A stretch of 64,000 bases of DNA from Aquatica leii (GCA_035610365.1 CM069432.1:75954520-76018519), one strand, 5' to 3'; shown: positions 13,174-25,396, counted from the first letter of the stretch. The notes: a model not told the origin generated them from the letters alone. Translations and numbers: made by a program.

Positions 13174-13329
13174 AAGTTTTCTTATTTTATGGATAGGATC
13201 CTTCGGTGTGGAGGAACGGCAACCATAAAAACAACCTTTATTGTTCAGGCTTTAACAACAGATAAAGGTTGTTTTTATTGTTGCCGTTCCTCCACTCCGA
13301 AGGATCCTATCCATAAAATAAAAAAACTT
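13174..13329. repeat. Long near-perfect hairpin
   Basis: Arms of about 67 bp (13175-13241 and 13262-13328) are reverse complements with only a few mismatches, separated by a 20-nt loop. The arms include GGATCC and a GC-richer block (CGGTGTGGAGGAACGGCAAC) unlike the surrounding AT-rich DNA. It may be a miniature inverted-repeat transposon with almost no interior, or the template for a hairpin RNA. The open frame that crosses it (13042-13353) has no family resemblance. Confidence 0.8.
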
Positions 13330-13527
13330 CTAATTAATTGGAAACTTTTGTGAAGATTATTATAATTATTTTAATTAATATAAAGTAGTTACATTAATAA
13401 TGTTTATTTTACTTTTATGTTAATGTGTTAATTTTTGTTATAGGCACTAAATGCGTTTACAGCCACATGAGATTGAAGTATTTGGACTACACAAAGATTG
13501 TATTATCTATCTTTTCTAAGCATTTTA

Positions 13528-13712
13528 GGGCTGGTTCTATAATAATGGCATAAATGTCAGTTAACTCATACTTAGTTTGATTGTAAAATGCTGTCGTTAT
13601 TGGCTGTGTTATTGGTTAGTATAAATAAAACTAACAACCAAATATGTCAGTATTTTAAAATTAAAGCAAGCATAACTAAACTTACGTTTATACCATGATT
13701 ATAGAACTGCCC
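13528..13712. mobile_element. Harbinger-type MITE with TTA duplication
   Basis: A 185-bp unit with inverted ends GGGC(T/A)GTTCTATAAT extending for about 30 bp, flanked on both sides by TTA (13525-13527 and 13713-13715). A 3-bp TTA duplication is the signature of PIF/Harbinger elements. There is no coding capacity. Confidence 0.75.
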
Positions 13713-14425
13713 TTATGCATATTGCAATATGAAAACAAAGCGTTGATCATACATTTTTTATACATGAATGTAACATTTGTAAAATATTATAAGTATATAT
13801 ATATAAATAATATTATAAATAATATTTTTTAAACATTTTTAGAATGTTTTTCTAATATTGACTTTGCAACGTAATTCTGGCCATTAAAACGTTTTTGCAA
13901 TGTTTTTAAAAATGTAAATATACCTTTTGTAAAACGTTGACAAAAACATTTCAAAAATGTTTCCTTGTTGATTGGGACAAATTTAATTCTAACCTAACTA
14001 CTTAAAATTATGTCAAAATTTAGTTAACTACTAAATTACTTAACGTGTTGAAACGATTTTTGTATTGTATACAGAGCGCCGAAGTAAACAATGTCCTCGG
14101 AAAATATGTAATATAAACTAACTTTAAAAATTTGAAGCGGTAAATATTTCAACCAATCACAATTAGTAAGTACCGTCCGCTTGAAAAATTAAGTTACTAT
14201 CAAAATTCCTTTATTGCGTTGGGTTTGTTTACATCTTTACCTCCTGTTTGTATTTGAGCAAGGTAAGTGTATTTATAACGTTTTTTAAGCGTAACCTTTG
14301 TAGCTTAACCTCATTCATTACTTTAAATTCTGTATTTAATTCCAGCGTTAATTCTACGAACAACAGCTAATTTCTGATGGAGATTTTACTTACTTTCTGT
14401 ATTGTTTCAGCTGTTATTTATCAAC

Positions 14426-15222
14426 ATGAAATCTAAATTGAAGAAAACCATTCATTCCGAAGTAAGATACATTTTTAAAAATCTTGTGAAGTTTTTCGAT
14501 AAAATCTTCCTGTAGAGAAAGCAACCAAACTAGCTGCTGTAGCAACGGGCAAATCAACCACATTTATAAAAAAATCTGGAGTGAATCGATAACAAGCAGT
14601 AATGGAATTTTAAGATCTCCCTCGAAGAAAAAAATAAGTATTCCACAATACTTCGAAAAATAATAGAGTAATGACAACAAATAAAATCGTAGTCTAAAGG
14701 CGGGTTGCACAAAGCAAATCAAAAATGTAACAACAGATTATTTCTCAAAACAATTGCTACATAGCCAATGAAATCACGTTTATTCGTGATGTAACAATTG
14801 ATTTCAGAAATAATCACTTGCTACATTTTTGATTTGCTTTGTGCAACCCGCCTTTAGTAATACAATTTAATTATACGAAAAACGAAAACATATGCAAACA
14901 AATTTCTTAAAAAACATGGGCATACAATGTTACATTTGCCAACTTACTACTACGACTTAAATCCGATTGAATTGGCATGGAGTTTAGCATAAGCTCACTA
15001 TGAATAATATTACCTACACAGAATAGTCTGGAGATACAATCCTTAGCGAGAAATGCATTTTCTGAGACTGCATCGAACTGGGATAAACATCATCAACATG
15101 TGAATCACTTGGCGCAAGAAATATGACTGGATGTAACTGTTGAAAACCTGACGTTTATGCTCAACACTGGATCATCTGACGATAAAAGTTGTAATGGAGA
15201 AAACAAAAGTGACGGTGATTGA
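14426..15222 (+). pseudogene. Dead Tc1/mariner-like transposase gene
   Basis: Reading the plus strand, a start-like ATG at 14426 is followed by sequence full of stops and frameshifts. The clearest relic is at 14918-15000, which reads GHTMLHLPTYYYDLNPIELAW and matches the conserved catalytic-domain segment (H-L-P-x-Y-x-x-x-L-N-P-I-E-L-x-W) of Tc1-type transposases found in insects. The following frame (15030-15222) gives an acidic, serine-rich tail such as these proteins carry, ending at TGA near 15222. An unrelated MITE (14697-14854) sits inside the gene. It is certainly inactive. Confidence 0.7.
14697..14854. mobile_element. MITE with TA duplication inside the dead Tc1-like gene
   Basis: A 158-bp unit begins AAGGCGGGTTGCACAAAGCA and ends with its exact reverse complement; the inverted ends run for more than 30 bp. 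TA is present on both sides (14695-14696 and 14855-14856), consistent with a Tc1/mariner-type MITE. It is not derived from the ends of the host pseudogene as far as can be seen. Confidence 0.8.
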
Positions 15223-16507
15223 TTTTTTTATTATTGTGTTTTTCGATTATAAATAAGTATTTTTTAGAATTACTTTTAGAAATATGTAGTTATTATATTT
15301 TGTAATGCCCTACCTAATCTTTGAGAAAATTAAATGTGTAATTACAATTTATTTTAATAATGTTAAAGTCATAAAGTGTTTTTTCTGAAATAACCTCCAA
15401 CTTCAACAAGGTCTAATAGTTATCTAGACGGGTAGCATATGAACGATTTGAATTTCCTACTTTTTAATTTGAGTGTACCTTTAGAATTAAAGTGACACCA
15501 GCCACGCCTCTCCAGGGACTTTGTTTATTCAGCTCAACTGTACATCTCATCTTTTTTATTTGCCTATATATATATTAAAATTATCTAAAGTTTAATTATT
15601 TTAGTAATAGGTATTTAGACTTTAATCTAATTAATTTTGATCAAACGGTAGTATAGGTAGTAGTTCGTATAAGCAATTTTAATGTACCATTTACTTTACA
15701 GAATTTGTTCGTTGTAATAGCGGTTAGACACGTTCCATGATCCCTACAGAGAAAACAGATTTACTTCAGAAAAGTGACCCTGATGACCGACCACGCGAGA
15801 TGTGGTTTTTCTCACCTCCAAACCTAGAAGAGCCTTAAATCCAGATTCACCTTACACTCAATTCTATCCGCAAAACACAACTCTTCAAGCCGCCTAAAAG
15901 TGATGACAAAGTGTGGACAAAGTACAATTGAATGAGGAATGTATACAACTTCAGGGAGACTTACGCCTGACAGTGAACAAAATATTCAAGAAAAAGGATT
16001 TATTGTAAACCGAAATATTTTTAAATGCATCAATTATTTATTAATTATATCAACTTATTTAGTATAATAGTGAAAATAAAATACATTTTAAAAATCCGCA
16101 AACGATACGTAGTTCCAAGCCGTTCCAAGTATTATTAAAACGTTTGTTCAGTTAAAGCATAACAAATTCAATGTTTTCTCATTAACACAGATAAAACTTT
16201 AGGTTGATTGCATAATCATAATCACTAATTACAATATTTATAGATATTTTTAATTAAATACTGCATTTTCTTTACATTATATTTATTATATTAGATTTGT
16301 GGTATGGTATCTCTATCTAGTGTCATAGCAGAACAACACACTTTCGCTTTACAGTTTTCTGCAATGTGAGGTTAAATGTATACAACTCTATGGTATACAA
16401 TTTGTTATTACTATCAAAATTACTATTATCGTTGTTTATTATGATACATTTTTACCTATAAACTTTCAATTTATGTTATCTGCTGATAAGAATACACATA
16501 AATAGGT
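15223..16507. other. Upstream region of BORCS7
   Basis: No coding sequence is recognised. The promoter and any 5' untranslated sequence of BORCS7 should lie in the last few hundred bases, but no core element can be assigned with confidence. Confidence 0.4.
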
Positions 16508-16875
16508 ATGGCATCTGCAAGCAGCACTAGTGCAAGGTCGTTGTTTGCAGATTCGAAAATGCGTTTAGCTGATCGTGTTCAAGTAAATGTTAACAACGTT
16601 GCTTCTTTAGCAAGACATATCATTCGAGGATCGAAAAGTAGTGAGGTAAATACACATATTAAGTATGCATTAAGTAAAGAATATTTATTTTGTAGATGAT
16701 AATGCATTCAGCACGAAATTTTGCTATGCAAGAACATGCAATAGAAAACAGCGAGATAAATTTAAAAAAGTTACAACTTATTCATGTACACTTAGCATAT
16801 CAGCACGATTCAATTATGCGGTCATCGCAGCAACTTGAAGAAGTTAAAGAACAAGTGCGTGCTATGCAAAGATAG
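16508..16875 (+). CDS. BORCS7: BORC complex subunit 7
   Basis: Two exons, 16508-16645 and 16696-16875, are joined across a 50-bp intron with GTAAAT donor and TTTTGTAG acceptor in phase 0, encoding 105 residues, essentially the length of vertebrate BORCS7. Family landmarks are present: the N-terminal serine-rich stretch, LADRVQVNVNNVASLARHII, the GS(K)SSE motif exactly at the splice junction, then ARNFAMQEHAIENSE and a C-terminal helix (LIHVHLAYQHDSIMRSSQQ). The protein is predicted to be almost all helix with no membrane segment. BORCS7 is a subunit of the multisubunit BORC complex on the lysosome surface, which recruits ARL8 and kinesin for outward lysosome movement. AATAAA near 17225 is a candidate polyadenylation signal. 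Recognition rests on the whole-length pattern by eye. Confidence 0.88.
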
Positions 16876-18240
16876 AATACAATCCGAATCAACATACGTA
16901 TTTAAAGGTTTGTAAAGATTTCACATGTTTTGTAGTAATTGATACACACAAATTGATGAATCTATACCTATTAATTTGTAATACAATAACTAGACTAGAT
17001 AACCTCAACAAATTTGAACATGTAAATGAACAAATTTGGATCCAATATATTGATGTTTTAAGGTTGCGATTTCGCCTATGTATTTTATATAGCACTCCCG
17101 CGTGCACGGGGCACAGGAAATCTCAAAAAATATTAGTTGAAAGAACACAAAAATGTGTTCCTATGAAAGAGGAATGTTGTCAGCATCATCTAAGGTATTT
17201 TAAAATCTTGAAAAACTGATTTTTTAATAAAAAAAAGGTCACAAAGTAAGCAATATTTTTCAATGATAATTTTCTACTTCTTTTGTAAACTATGCTTATA
17301 ATATTGAAAAGAGGAAATTATAAAATAGCTTAGGGGAAGATGTAAATCTTTTACTTTCATTCGAGGATTTACTTTTGTAGTTACGTTTGGTAGTTTTCGA
17401 GTGGTCCTGTTCCCAGTGAAATATATTAACGATTATACTGCAATGTCATTAAGGTCGAAAATTGAATATATAAAACGCCAACTTCAGTTAAAAAGTAGCT
17501 ACCGACCACAAAATTTTAATTTAGCAGCAATAATAAGTTCGTCCACTATAACGCAGATGGCGCTGTAAACAGTCGATGACTCGCCTTGAATGTCATATTT
17601 CAATTCTTATCTTTATTAGTAAAAATTCGTAGAGGTGTTTCATTATGTCGTGAACTGTGACCTTGAGTCGAAAATCGGAATTAATAAACTAAAAGTCAAA
17701 AATTTGACAAGTCTCTAAATTCCAAAAACGTTAGTTTATTTAAAAGGCACTCACGTCAATAAAAATAATCAAATATTTATTTATTCATTAAAAATTAATT
17801 TACTTATAACTTATAATAATACCTAAAGACCTATTAACAACAAATACAACGATATAAGCAAAGAAGGTTAAAAAATGTACCGGCGAATGTTTGTAAGACG
17901 GATAATAACAATATTTTGACATATACAGACTACAGCGCCACAGTTCACGAGATCCTGAAAGACGTCTAGCAGTTGTTATTATACAAGATCTCAATTTAGT
18001 TTGAGTTTACATTTTTAACAATTTACAATACGCGCATTTAGTAAACACGTCACAATTGAATTAGTTCAAGATCTTGGTTGCAAACAAAGCTAAATTTTTA
18101 ACGTGATTTTGAAGACATTGATTACAATTTATTTCGAGTTTGCATTTTTAACAATTTTAATTTACGAATTGGTATTTCTGTATTCTAGTATAAGAGTATA
18201 AGAAACCTGTTTTTATTTTTGTTAGAAATAAAAAAAAATA
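16876..18240. other. BORCS7 3' flank and intergenic sequence
   Basis: Open frames at 16889-17107 and 16953-17219 overlap on opposite strands and are likely chance frames in the 3' untranslated region. Nothing else is recognised. Confidence 0.4.
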
Positions 18241-18921
18241 TAGTGCACACCGCTTATTGGAATTACGGATAATGTTATCAATCGGGCTTTGAATCTGGCA
18301 ATGCTATCACGTTATTAAAGAACAGGTCAAACGTATTATACTACATAGAAAAAACATTGTTTATAGTAATCGTAATTTCGGTTTATGTTATCAATTTTCT
18401 TCTTAGGTTTGTTTCTATACATGAACAATAACCTGTTTTGTATTAATTTTTTAGCTGAATTTTCGCAATACGCTTTTTACGCTTAAACATCTGAAAACAC
18501 GTTATCTTCGAGAATTAACTTGGAAAGCATATGCGTTCTTCGAATAACAACTTAAATTAACTACGTCTTATGTGATAACGTTATTTTGTATTTATTTTTA
18601 GTGTTAGCAACTTTCTAAGTATTGTGTAGTTCTTATAACAGTGAATTATACATCATAACGTTTTTGATTTCTTTTTATTACCGGTATGAACAAACTGTGT
18701 ATTAAGAATCTATGTTGTATTAAGCTACAAGTAGCTCAAAATTTTGATTTTTTATAAAAAATTTATTTTCTAAATTAACAACCTGTTAATCACATACATG
18801 GTGTATGTATTTACTGCTTTCTAATAAATAAACATTTGTTTTTTTTCTAAATTTTGAATAATGCTATCATTCTCTTATTGTTATCAAGTTTCAACGTGAT
18901 TCTATTAAGCGGCGCGCACTG
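18241..18921. mobile_element. Non-autonomous DNA element, CAGTGC-type ends, copy 2
   Basis: This begins TAGTGCACACCGCTTATTGG and ends TTAAGCGGCGCGCACTG. It matches 5215-5673 at both ends and across much of the interior but holds about 220 bp extra in the middle (roughly 18360-18620). It probably represents a less deleted copy of the same family. No transposase coding sequence. Confidence 0.65.
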
Positions 18922-18999
18922 TAGTAACAATGCAAAAGGCATATGAAATATAAACGACGTTTTTCACACTTTAAATTTTTACGCTATTAAATTTTCTTA

Positions 19000-19584
19000 T
19001 AGCGTTTTTCACTGAACAAATTTGAATGCGCACTAATACCGGGTGAGTTTACTGTGCACTATAATTGTGTTACCGGGAGTGCATTAACATTGCACTTCCA
19101 GTGAAAAATGAAATGCTTGAACAGTGCATCATATAATATATAATGGAAGAACTTCTTTATATTGTTACCCTTCGAATTAGTAACGACGTTGTTACTTTAC
19201 AACTTCCATACTAATCAACGTACTTTAAGCTAATAAGTAAAGTTAAAATGCATTTATCTAGAATTTGCATATATCAAATGTGTTTTTAGCTGATAATGTA
19301 TATACAGTAAATTACGTAAATGAATTAGTATCAAACAATTTTTTACATGTTGAGGATATAGACAACATTCAAATTATTTAAATTCGCCATATTTGCACTG
19401 GATCTGTTGCACTTGCATCTGCTGTCAGTGCAACAAAATCTGCACTAGTACAGAATCAAGTGCATTTATCAGACCAGTGAAAAATAATAAAACTGAATCA
19501 GTACGCATTAAAAATACCAGTGAAAAATAACAGGAACACTCAGTGCGTAAAAGTGCGCACTAGAATGACCAGTGAAAAACGCTA
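19000..19584. mobile_element. Harbinger-type non-autonomous element with TTA duplication
   Basis: Perfect 15-bp inverted ends (TAGCGTTTTTCACTG) are flanked by TTA at 18997-18999 and 19585-19587. Several further copies of the motif CAGTGAAAAAT and of GTGCACT/AGTGCGCACT lie inside both ends. The 585-bp interior is non-coding. Confidence 0.75.
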
Positions 19585-19761
19585 TTAGTTTAAACAGAAT
19601 TGAATTTTTCCAACTGTCATTATTATGTAACTATATAGACAATAATGCACGTTTTGTTAAGTAGCGTTTACTCCAAAACATATAACATAGTGGTGCTCGC
19701 ATAACATAACCGAGACACCCATAAACAACTTCCATAACAAATGTATATAAAAACGGATGTA

Positions 19762-19777
19762 CCCCCCCCCCCCCCCC
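19762..19777. repeat. Homopolymer C tract
   Basis: A run of 16 C. It is striking in such an AT-rich setting but is probably simple slippage; its true length is likely uncertain. Confidence 0.9.
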
Positions 19778-20289
19778 AACAACAGTCCGTTCGGGCACGC
19801 TCGATTTTACTCCGGACTGCTTTCCTTAAAACAACGCGGGAAATTCAATTATTTAAATCTTACATCTACCGTTCGACCATCCTGACCCTACAATTAATCA
19901 CTATTTTCCAAAACAAGTTCGTCGAGAACTAATTTCATTGCGAAGCAAAACTGAATATAGCCAATAACCTAAGAATGCGACTTCCTTAAAAATGTTTACT
20001 AAATAAAATCACGTTTTGAAATGTAGACGATAACAAAAGATACACAACGTTTTCATTCATAAATAAAAAGGATTGTCAACATGCATTCTTATTAGTTTTA
20101 CAACAGTACCATCATTTCATTTTCATCATTCACTGTATTTGATTTCTTTCCATGTTCTAAGGTACTTCCCACTTGACTAAATCATTAGCTCTTATCCATT
20201 TTTGAAGGTCAAATAGACTGGTCCATATGACATCACAACCCACAATGATTATAACCTCTAATTGTCGTATCAACCAAATTCTCGGTGAT

Positions 20290-20420
20290 TGCAATGCCCA
20301 CTCGATCACCACGTCCAAATTTCACAGTTGATCACAACGCCCAATCTTCATGATAGATCACAACATCCAAATTTCACAGATGATCATAACGCCCAAATTT
20401 CACGTTCCCAATTTGTTTTC
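20290..20420. repeat. Degenerate minisatellite
   Basis: Four to five imperfect copies of a unit of about 30 bp containing GATCACAACGCCCAAATTTC. It is non-coding despite a 61-codon frame through it. Confidence 0.65.
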
Positions 20421-20857
20421 GTGATCACAGTGCATTACCACTTCAGCTTAATTATATTTACTATATTTTTTTAGATACGTCTAAAAAAATTATTAAGTTT
20501 GATGTATTTTGTTAACAAATTAATTATAATCCAACTTCACAGAAATACTTCTTGTTCCCCCGCTTGTACTTCTACATATTTGTCTTTCATTTGAACTAAT
20601 CAGTATTATTCTTCTATGTGTAAGTAGGCGATATTAGATAGATAGACACAAAAAAAACACAAAATACTACGAAGTATTTCAATTGGCATTTTTTCAAATT
20701 GTTAAATTTAAACAAGTAGTATAATGAAGACCAACCGTTACCAATCACAGAACATTATTTTATACTGCATTTGCTTTCAAGGAAATTTTCATTTATTTTA
20801 TTTAGTTTTTTTTTGATGTACCTATCGCGTACCTAAGTTCCCTATTAGGTTCTTTTT

Positions 20858-22095
20858 TACTTTCTCATAAGGAAAGGATAGCGATCGCAATTTTTTTTCA
20901 AAAAAATTTTGATTGCATAATTTTACGTTTCAAGGTCTCCCGAATTGTATTTTGACAAACAAATTTTGGGTGTATGTGTGTGTGTGTGTGTGTGTGCGTG
21001 TGTGTGTGTCTGTGTGTAAAGATGTACCCACGATAACTCTCGAACCAAAAGTCCTAGTAACTTGAAATTTGGTATTGGAACTGGTTTTTCATATTCTCTC
21101 GGTTCTATCGAAAGATGGGGTCTGATAAAGAAACCGGAAGTGGGTGTATCCGCCATTTTTAACAGTTTTCTTATATAATTTTGTACGTATGTAAATTATT
21201 TGAATTACTTTTACAGTTTCTTATAGAGATTATTCTTCCTAATAATTTATTCAAAAAAAAAATGTTTTCTAACATTAACAGTTTATTAGATATTTGACTT
21301 ATAATTATAATTTAAAGTGAAATTCCATATATAATCCTAAGTTCGAATTCTACCTACGACGATTTTTTTTTATAAAAAATTTCATATCTTGAAGGAAAAG
21401 CAAGATACGTTAAAAAATAACAATTTTTCTCTATATTTTTATGACTTGTTTATATACGGAGTGCTGCATCTTATTTAAATTATCTTTGGATGTACCCACA
21501 ATAACTCTCGAACCGAAAGTCCTAGTAACTTGAAATTTGGTATAGAGCTGGCTTTTTATATTCTCTCGGTTTTGTCAAAAGATGGGTTAAAGAAACCGGA
21601 AGTAGGTGTATCCGTCATTTTTAACAGTTTTTCTTATATAATTTTGTACGTATGTAAATTATTCGAATTATTTTTACAGTTTCTTATAGTGATACTGATA
21701 ATTCTTCCTAACGATTTATTCAAATAAAAAAATTTCTAACTACAGTTTATTGGATATTTAATTTATAATTAGAATGAATTCACAAATATAATATAGGTTT
21801 GAATCCTGCCTGCGACGATTATTTTTACTAATTTACTAAAGGGGTAAGTAATATCGAGGCGCACAAATATAAGGGTTAGTCGATATAACATAAGCTCAAT
21901 TTGCCGTATTTCGGTTATATCTTAATGAAATCAAAGAAAACAATTATAATATGCTAGAAAGTCAATACAAACGTGTACATATCACTTCAAAATGTTTTTT
22001 TAACAACATAACCTTAAAAAAGTATGTCGACATTTCTTCATCTCTCCTTACAGGAAAGTCGTGTGGTGACCACACCAGTTTTTTCTAATACCCGT
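20858..22095. repeat. Dispersed repeat, full copy plus tandem partial copy
   Basis: A unit beginning near CATAAGGAAAGGATAGCGATCGC (20866) runs through ATGTACCCACGATAACTCTC to an AT-rich half. The second half-unit restarts at 21488 (GATGTACCCACAATAACTC) and runs to GGAAAGTCGTGTGGTGACCAC (about 22050-22080). The same family recurs at 27752-28470 with both outer ends. Shared islands include GCGATCGCA, AGTCCTAGTAACTTGAAATT and AGAAACCGGAAGT. No coding capacity was recognised; the class (non-autonomous transposon or Helitron-like) is unknown. Confidence 0.8.
20971..21018. repeat. (TG)n microsatellite
   Basis: About 48 bp of nearly pure TG, within the dispersed repeat. The corresponding place in the 27752-28470 copy has only a short TG-like tract, so the array expanded after insertion. 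Confidence 0.9.
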
Positions 22096-22394
22096 GCTTG
22101 TATGTAACTAGGTAATCTTTTACGTGTACCTTGTATCTTTTTAATAATTTTAGGTACAAGGTATTTTTAATAATGTTTCGTAAAATAGGTTTGTATTAAA
22201 ACTTTGTTATTATGTTTCTTAATACTTATAAAACAAAAATTGAAAAATGGCAAATATTTTTTGAGTTCAATGTGGTAACTAAGTTTATTAATTTTTATTG
22301 TAGTTTTAAAGACAACAATAAATTATAACGGACTATTTAAAAAACGGTCAGTTAATTTCTCCATCAGCGTTTTTCTTAAAAGTAATACTGATTA

Positions 22395-23600
22395 CAGTAA
22401 TTTGGGGTGAATAAGATAAATTTCCAAATTTGACATTGTATATCTTTTTCCAGAGGCGATAGGAAAATCATTCTGGTACCAAAATATTAGTCTTGATGTG
22501 TGCTATCCTAGGCTACTATCGAATTACGTATTCATATTTCTGTTGGATTAGCTGCAGTAGAAATAAAATTATATTTAGCGTCATGTGGGGTGTATAGGGG
22601 CACAGAAAATAACTAAATAGAGGTGTCTAGGGTTCTGCGTATTTGAAATTGGTTATTAAGTAAAGCACTGTAGTTTGTGTTGACACGTTATTTATTGAAA
22701 GAAAGCACAAAACAAAACAATATAATGTGAATACAAAACAAACTAAAAATTTTTGCTAATAAAAATAGGTAAAACTGTTTAAAGAAGATAAAAATATATC
22801 ACTATATTAATTTTTGATTATTATAGGTCTATAAATTAACTTTGAAGCGTAGTAAACTTCTGCCGTAGTTTTCGGGATTTTCTAACTTTCCAAGAATCTG
22901 TTCAAATGAGAATTCATATTCATCATTAACAACAGGAAAAATATAAACGAACCTTGAATGATTTCTTGTGACTTTTTCTCTTAGAAAACTTTCTTCGAAG
23001 CTAAAATCTTCACCAATTTTGATTACTTATGCTACAAAATACTTGGAGTTCTTAGATTTTGATGTGGTGGGTTCGTTTTCGGTAGAATAATAATGTATCT
23101 GTACGAGTACTCAATTACCAACGCAGATATTTTCTTTCTTGACAGGTAGAACAGCATTGGAATGTTCTTGTAATTGACTGGAAATGCTACGATAAGTCGA
23201 AAATCTGAGGTAGTATTACAATTTTAGCAGTATTAGACTGTTCTTGGTCGACAGTTCTATATCAGAGAAAGGGTCCACATCTGAATTGGAGTCAATGATG
23301 CTCAAATGTGCCTTATCCATCCCAGATGAATCAAGATCCTCCAGTCCCACACTTTTCCAGGAACGACATCAATTTTTTCATTTTTTGTTTTTGTTTTTCA
23401 TCTCCATATTTCAGATTTTACTAAAGGTCTCTTCTACATTGTTATTTACCTGGTTATTATTTTCGTTCAATGTTTCTGCTGGAAGCATATTGAGTACTCG
23501 ATCAGGATGTAGGGGTATAATTCCACATTTTTAAATCCAGAAATTATGTTGGCAGATTTATTGAGATATATATGTACCAAGCAAAAGTTGTTTTAGTAAA
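22395..23600 (-). pseudogene. pogo/Tigger-like transposase C-terminal relic
   Basis: On the minus strand the stretch near 23580-23470 reads NIISGFKNVGIIPLHPDRVL, matching the conserved tail of the DDE domain in pogo/Tigger transposases (I-x-G-F-x-x-x-G-I-x-P-x-N/H). Downstream there is SSGMDKAHLSIIDSNSDVDP and, near 23030-22840, KIGEDFSFEESFLREKV followed by RFVYIFPVVNDEYEF, a C-terminal segment these insect elements often carry. Stops and frame changes separate the pieces. A candidate element end is CAGTAATTTGGGGTGAATAA at 22395 preceded by TA, as expected for pogo-type termini. The other end was not found; the element seems truncated near 23600. Confidence 0.6.
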
Positions 23601-23934
23601 TAATAATAATGTTTATTGTCCAACAGAAATAATTTTCTAATTAAAGGACACTTTACAAATAGTTTAATTGCTTACAAAATAGAAAAAATATAGGTTATGA
23701 TATTACCGGTGTGAAGTTAGCCATAGATTTCAGCCATACAAATTAATTTCTAGTTCCTTATCTTAATAACGAATTAAAACTATTACAAAGTGATATATCT
23801 TTCAATATTGTTACTAAATAATGTAAACAATCAGTATTTGTCCATAATTGAAAAAAAAATTTTTAACGATCTTCATAGTTAAACCATTGTTTTTATATAA
23901 AAACAATGGTTAAACCCATTTTCTGCATCAACGC

Positions 23935-24365
23935 TTATTTTTCGCAATGACGTGCATTTTTCTGCAAATTGACATACGTACATTATAAGCATTAATAAAT
24001 ACCATATCAAAAAATCAGGATGTGGTTATTTCTATATTTAAAAATAATTCGGTTCAAAGTTGGCTTGCGCGCCACGATGCTGCATGCTAACGGTCCCTAA
24101 TTAAAGTCGTTTTTTCGCAATGACGTGCTTTTCTGATTTTTCTGCAAATTGACATACGTATAGAATAAGCATCAATAAACAACGTTTAAAAAAAATAGGA
24201 TGTGGTTATTTCTATAATTAAAAATAATTTGATTCAAAGTTGGGCTTGCGCGCCACGATTCTGCATGTCAACGGCAACTAATTATAGTCGTTTTTTCGCA
24301 ATGACGTGCTATTCCGATTTTTCTACAAATTAAGATACGTATAGAATAAGCATTAATAAACAACA
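23935..24365. repeat. Tandem array, unit ~178 bp, about 2.4 copies
   Basis: Units begin at TTTTTCGCAATGACGTGC near 23939, 24114 and 24294. Each includes GACATACGTA, AGGATGTGGTTATTTCTAT and CTTGCGCGCCACGAT. The last unit is cut where the Gypsy protease relic begins. Confidence 0.8.
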
Positions 24366-24935
24366 TCGCCGTTCGAAATCGTACTGTTACTGGTGATGTC
24401 TTCCACATTTTCCCGTAATATGTCCGGTATGATGGTCTTCGTCGCTCCCGTGTCAACCAGTAACTAAATACTTTGTTCATTAATCTTGCCATCAACATAA
24501 ATGCTACGCAGTTGCTCTGATACATGACTAGATGAGATGAGGTTTTGTGTCTTTTGGTCGTCCCAAACTTTTTTGCGCTCTTCTTGTCTTCTTCTTAGGT
24601 TTAGTACGGTGTCGTCTTACATGCCCTATTTCACTGCAGTTCGAAGTCATCACTCCTCTTTTCCGAAGTATTCGTCGCGCTATCTTCTTGATGGTTTCTA
24701 GTGTCTACGCGGGTACTTATGCAGCACTGCGTAGTTTAAGACCGTGTTGTTGCGATCTTTTTTGCTGCTTTAAACTCCAAGGCACGCACTAAAGCGTCAT
24801 CCAGCGTCTTAGTTAGGTCCAGTTAAGCGTAAAGTTTGCTGCATTTCGCTGTCTCGGAGCCAGTCTACAAAGGTTTGAATAGTCAATTGCTTCAGGAAGG
24901 TATCTGGTGCTGTAGGATACGCAAGCCTCGTCACT
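24268..24935 (-). pseudogene. Gypsy-type gag and protease relic
   Basis: Read on the minus strand, 24910-24780 gives a gag-like segment (FLKQLTIQTFVDWLRDSEMQ). Next comes a zinc-knuckle-like motif around NCSEIGHVRRH (about 24655-24625) and a basic linker, and then the aspartic protease active-site segment LLVDTGATKTIIPD at about 24465-24425. Frameshifts and stops separate these, and polymerase and integrase are absent. It is non-functional. Confidence 0.7.
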
Positions 24936-25396
24936 TTTTATATATTGACAAATATTCATTGTTTTTATTATTTAGTAACAATATTAAAAGAAATATCACT
25001 TTGTAATAGTTCTAATTCGTTATTAAGATGAGATACTGGAAATTAATTTTTATGGCTGATATCTATGGCTAACTTCATACCGGTTATAATACTAACTAAT
25101 AAATAAAACATTTTTTAAATAACTATGCGTAATACTAAATATATCACATCTATCTGATATACTGTTAATATTATGACTGATTATACTAATAGGGGAGTTA
25201 CAAAATATAGAAAAGATCATACTGTTGATTTTTCTTCTTTGTTCAAGAGATTGTACTTCAAAACGAAATAATAAGTTAACGTGAGTGTAGCTCTTGACTG
25301 AATATGCGTGATCAATTTTAAAGGCCAAAAGCTTGAGAATTTTGTAAATTGAGGGTAGCGAATCGGCGATCAGTAAAATCGGAAAATACTTTTTGG

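Larger units (their letters stand above)
12282..13976. mobile_element. Unclassified DNA element with CCCAATCA ends and AACGTT-rich subterminal repeats
   Basis: Left end CCCAATCAGCAAGAAAACG and right end (reverse complement) CCCAATCAACAAGGAAACA match over about 25 bp with few changes. Inside both ends are many degenerate copies of a short motif built around AACGTT / AAACATTTTT (12290-12470 and 13830-13965). The 1.7-kb interior is non-coding and itself contains a long hairpin (13174-13329) and a MITE (13528-13712). No clear target duplication. The end sequence is close to those at 41663, 47153, 54094 and 56284, suggesting one superfamily. Confidence 0.6.
23698..25093. repeat. Foldback-like unit with ~148-bp inverted arms
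   Basis: The arms 23698-23845 and 24945-25093 are reverse complements at high identity (shared blocks around GAAGTTAGCCATAGAT and TTACAAAGTGATAT). Between them are a tandem array (23935-24365) and a Gypsy gag-protease relic (24268-24935). Either a foldback element captured Gypsy sequence, or two inverted copies of one repeat flank unrelated DNA. Confidence 0.7.

Noticed and set aside
20923..21156. Minus-strand frame with a TH repeat
   Set aside because: Produced by the TG microsatellite inside a dispersed repeat.
23244..23534. Plus-strand 96-codon frame with a membrane-like segment
   Set aside because: Antisense to the pogo/Tigger relic; the hydrophobic run is the complement of a K/E/N-rich linker.
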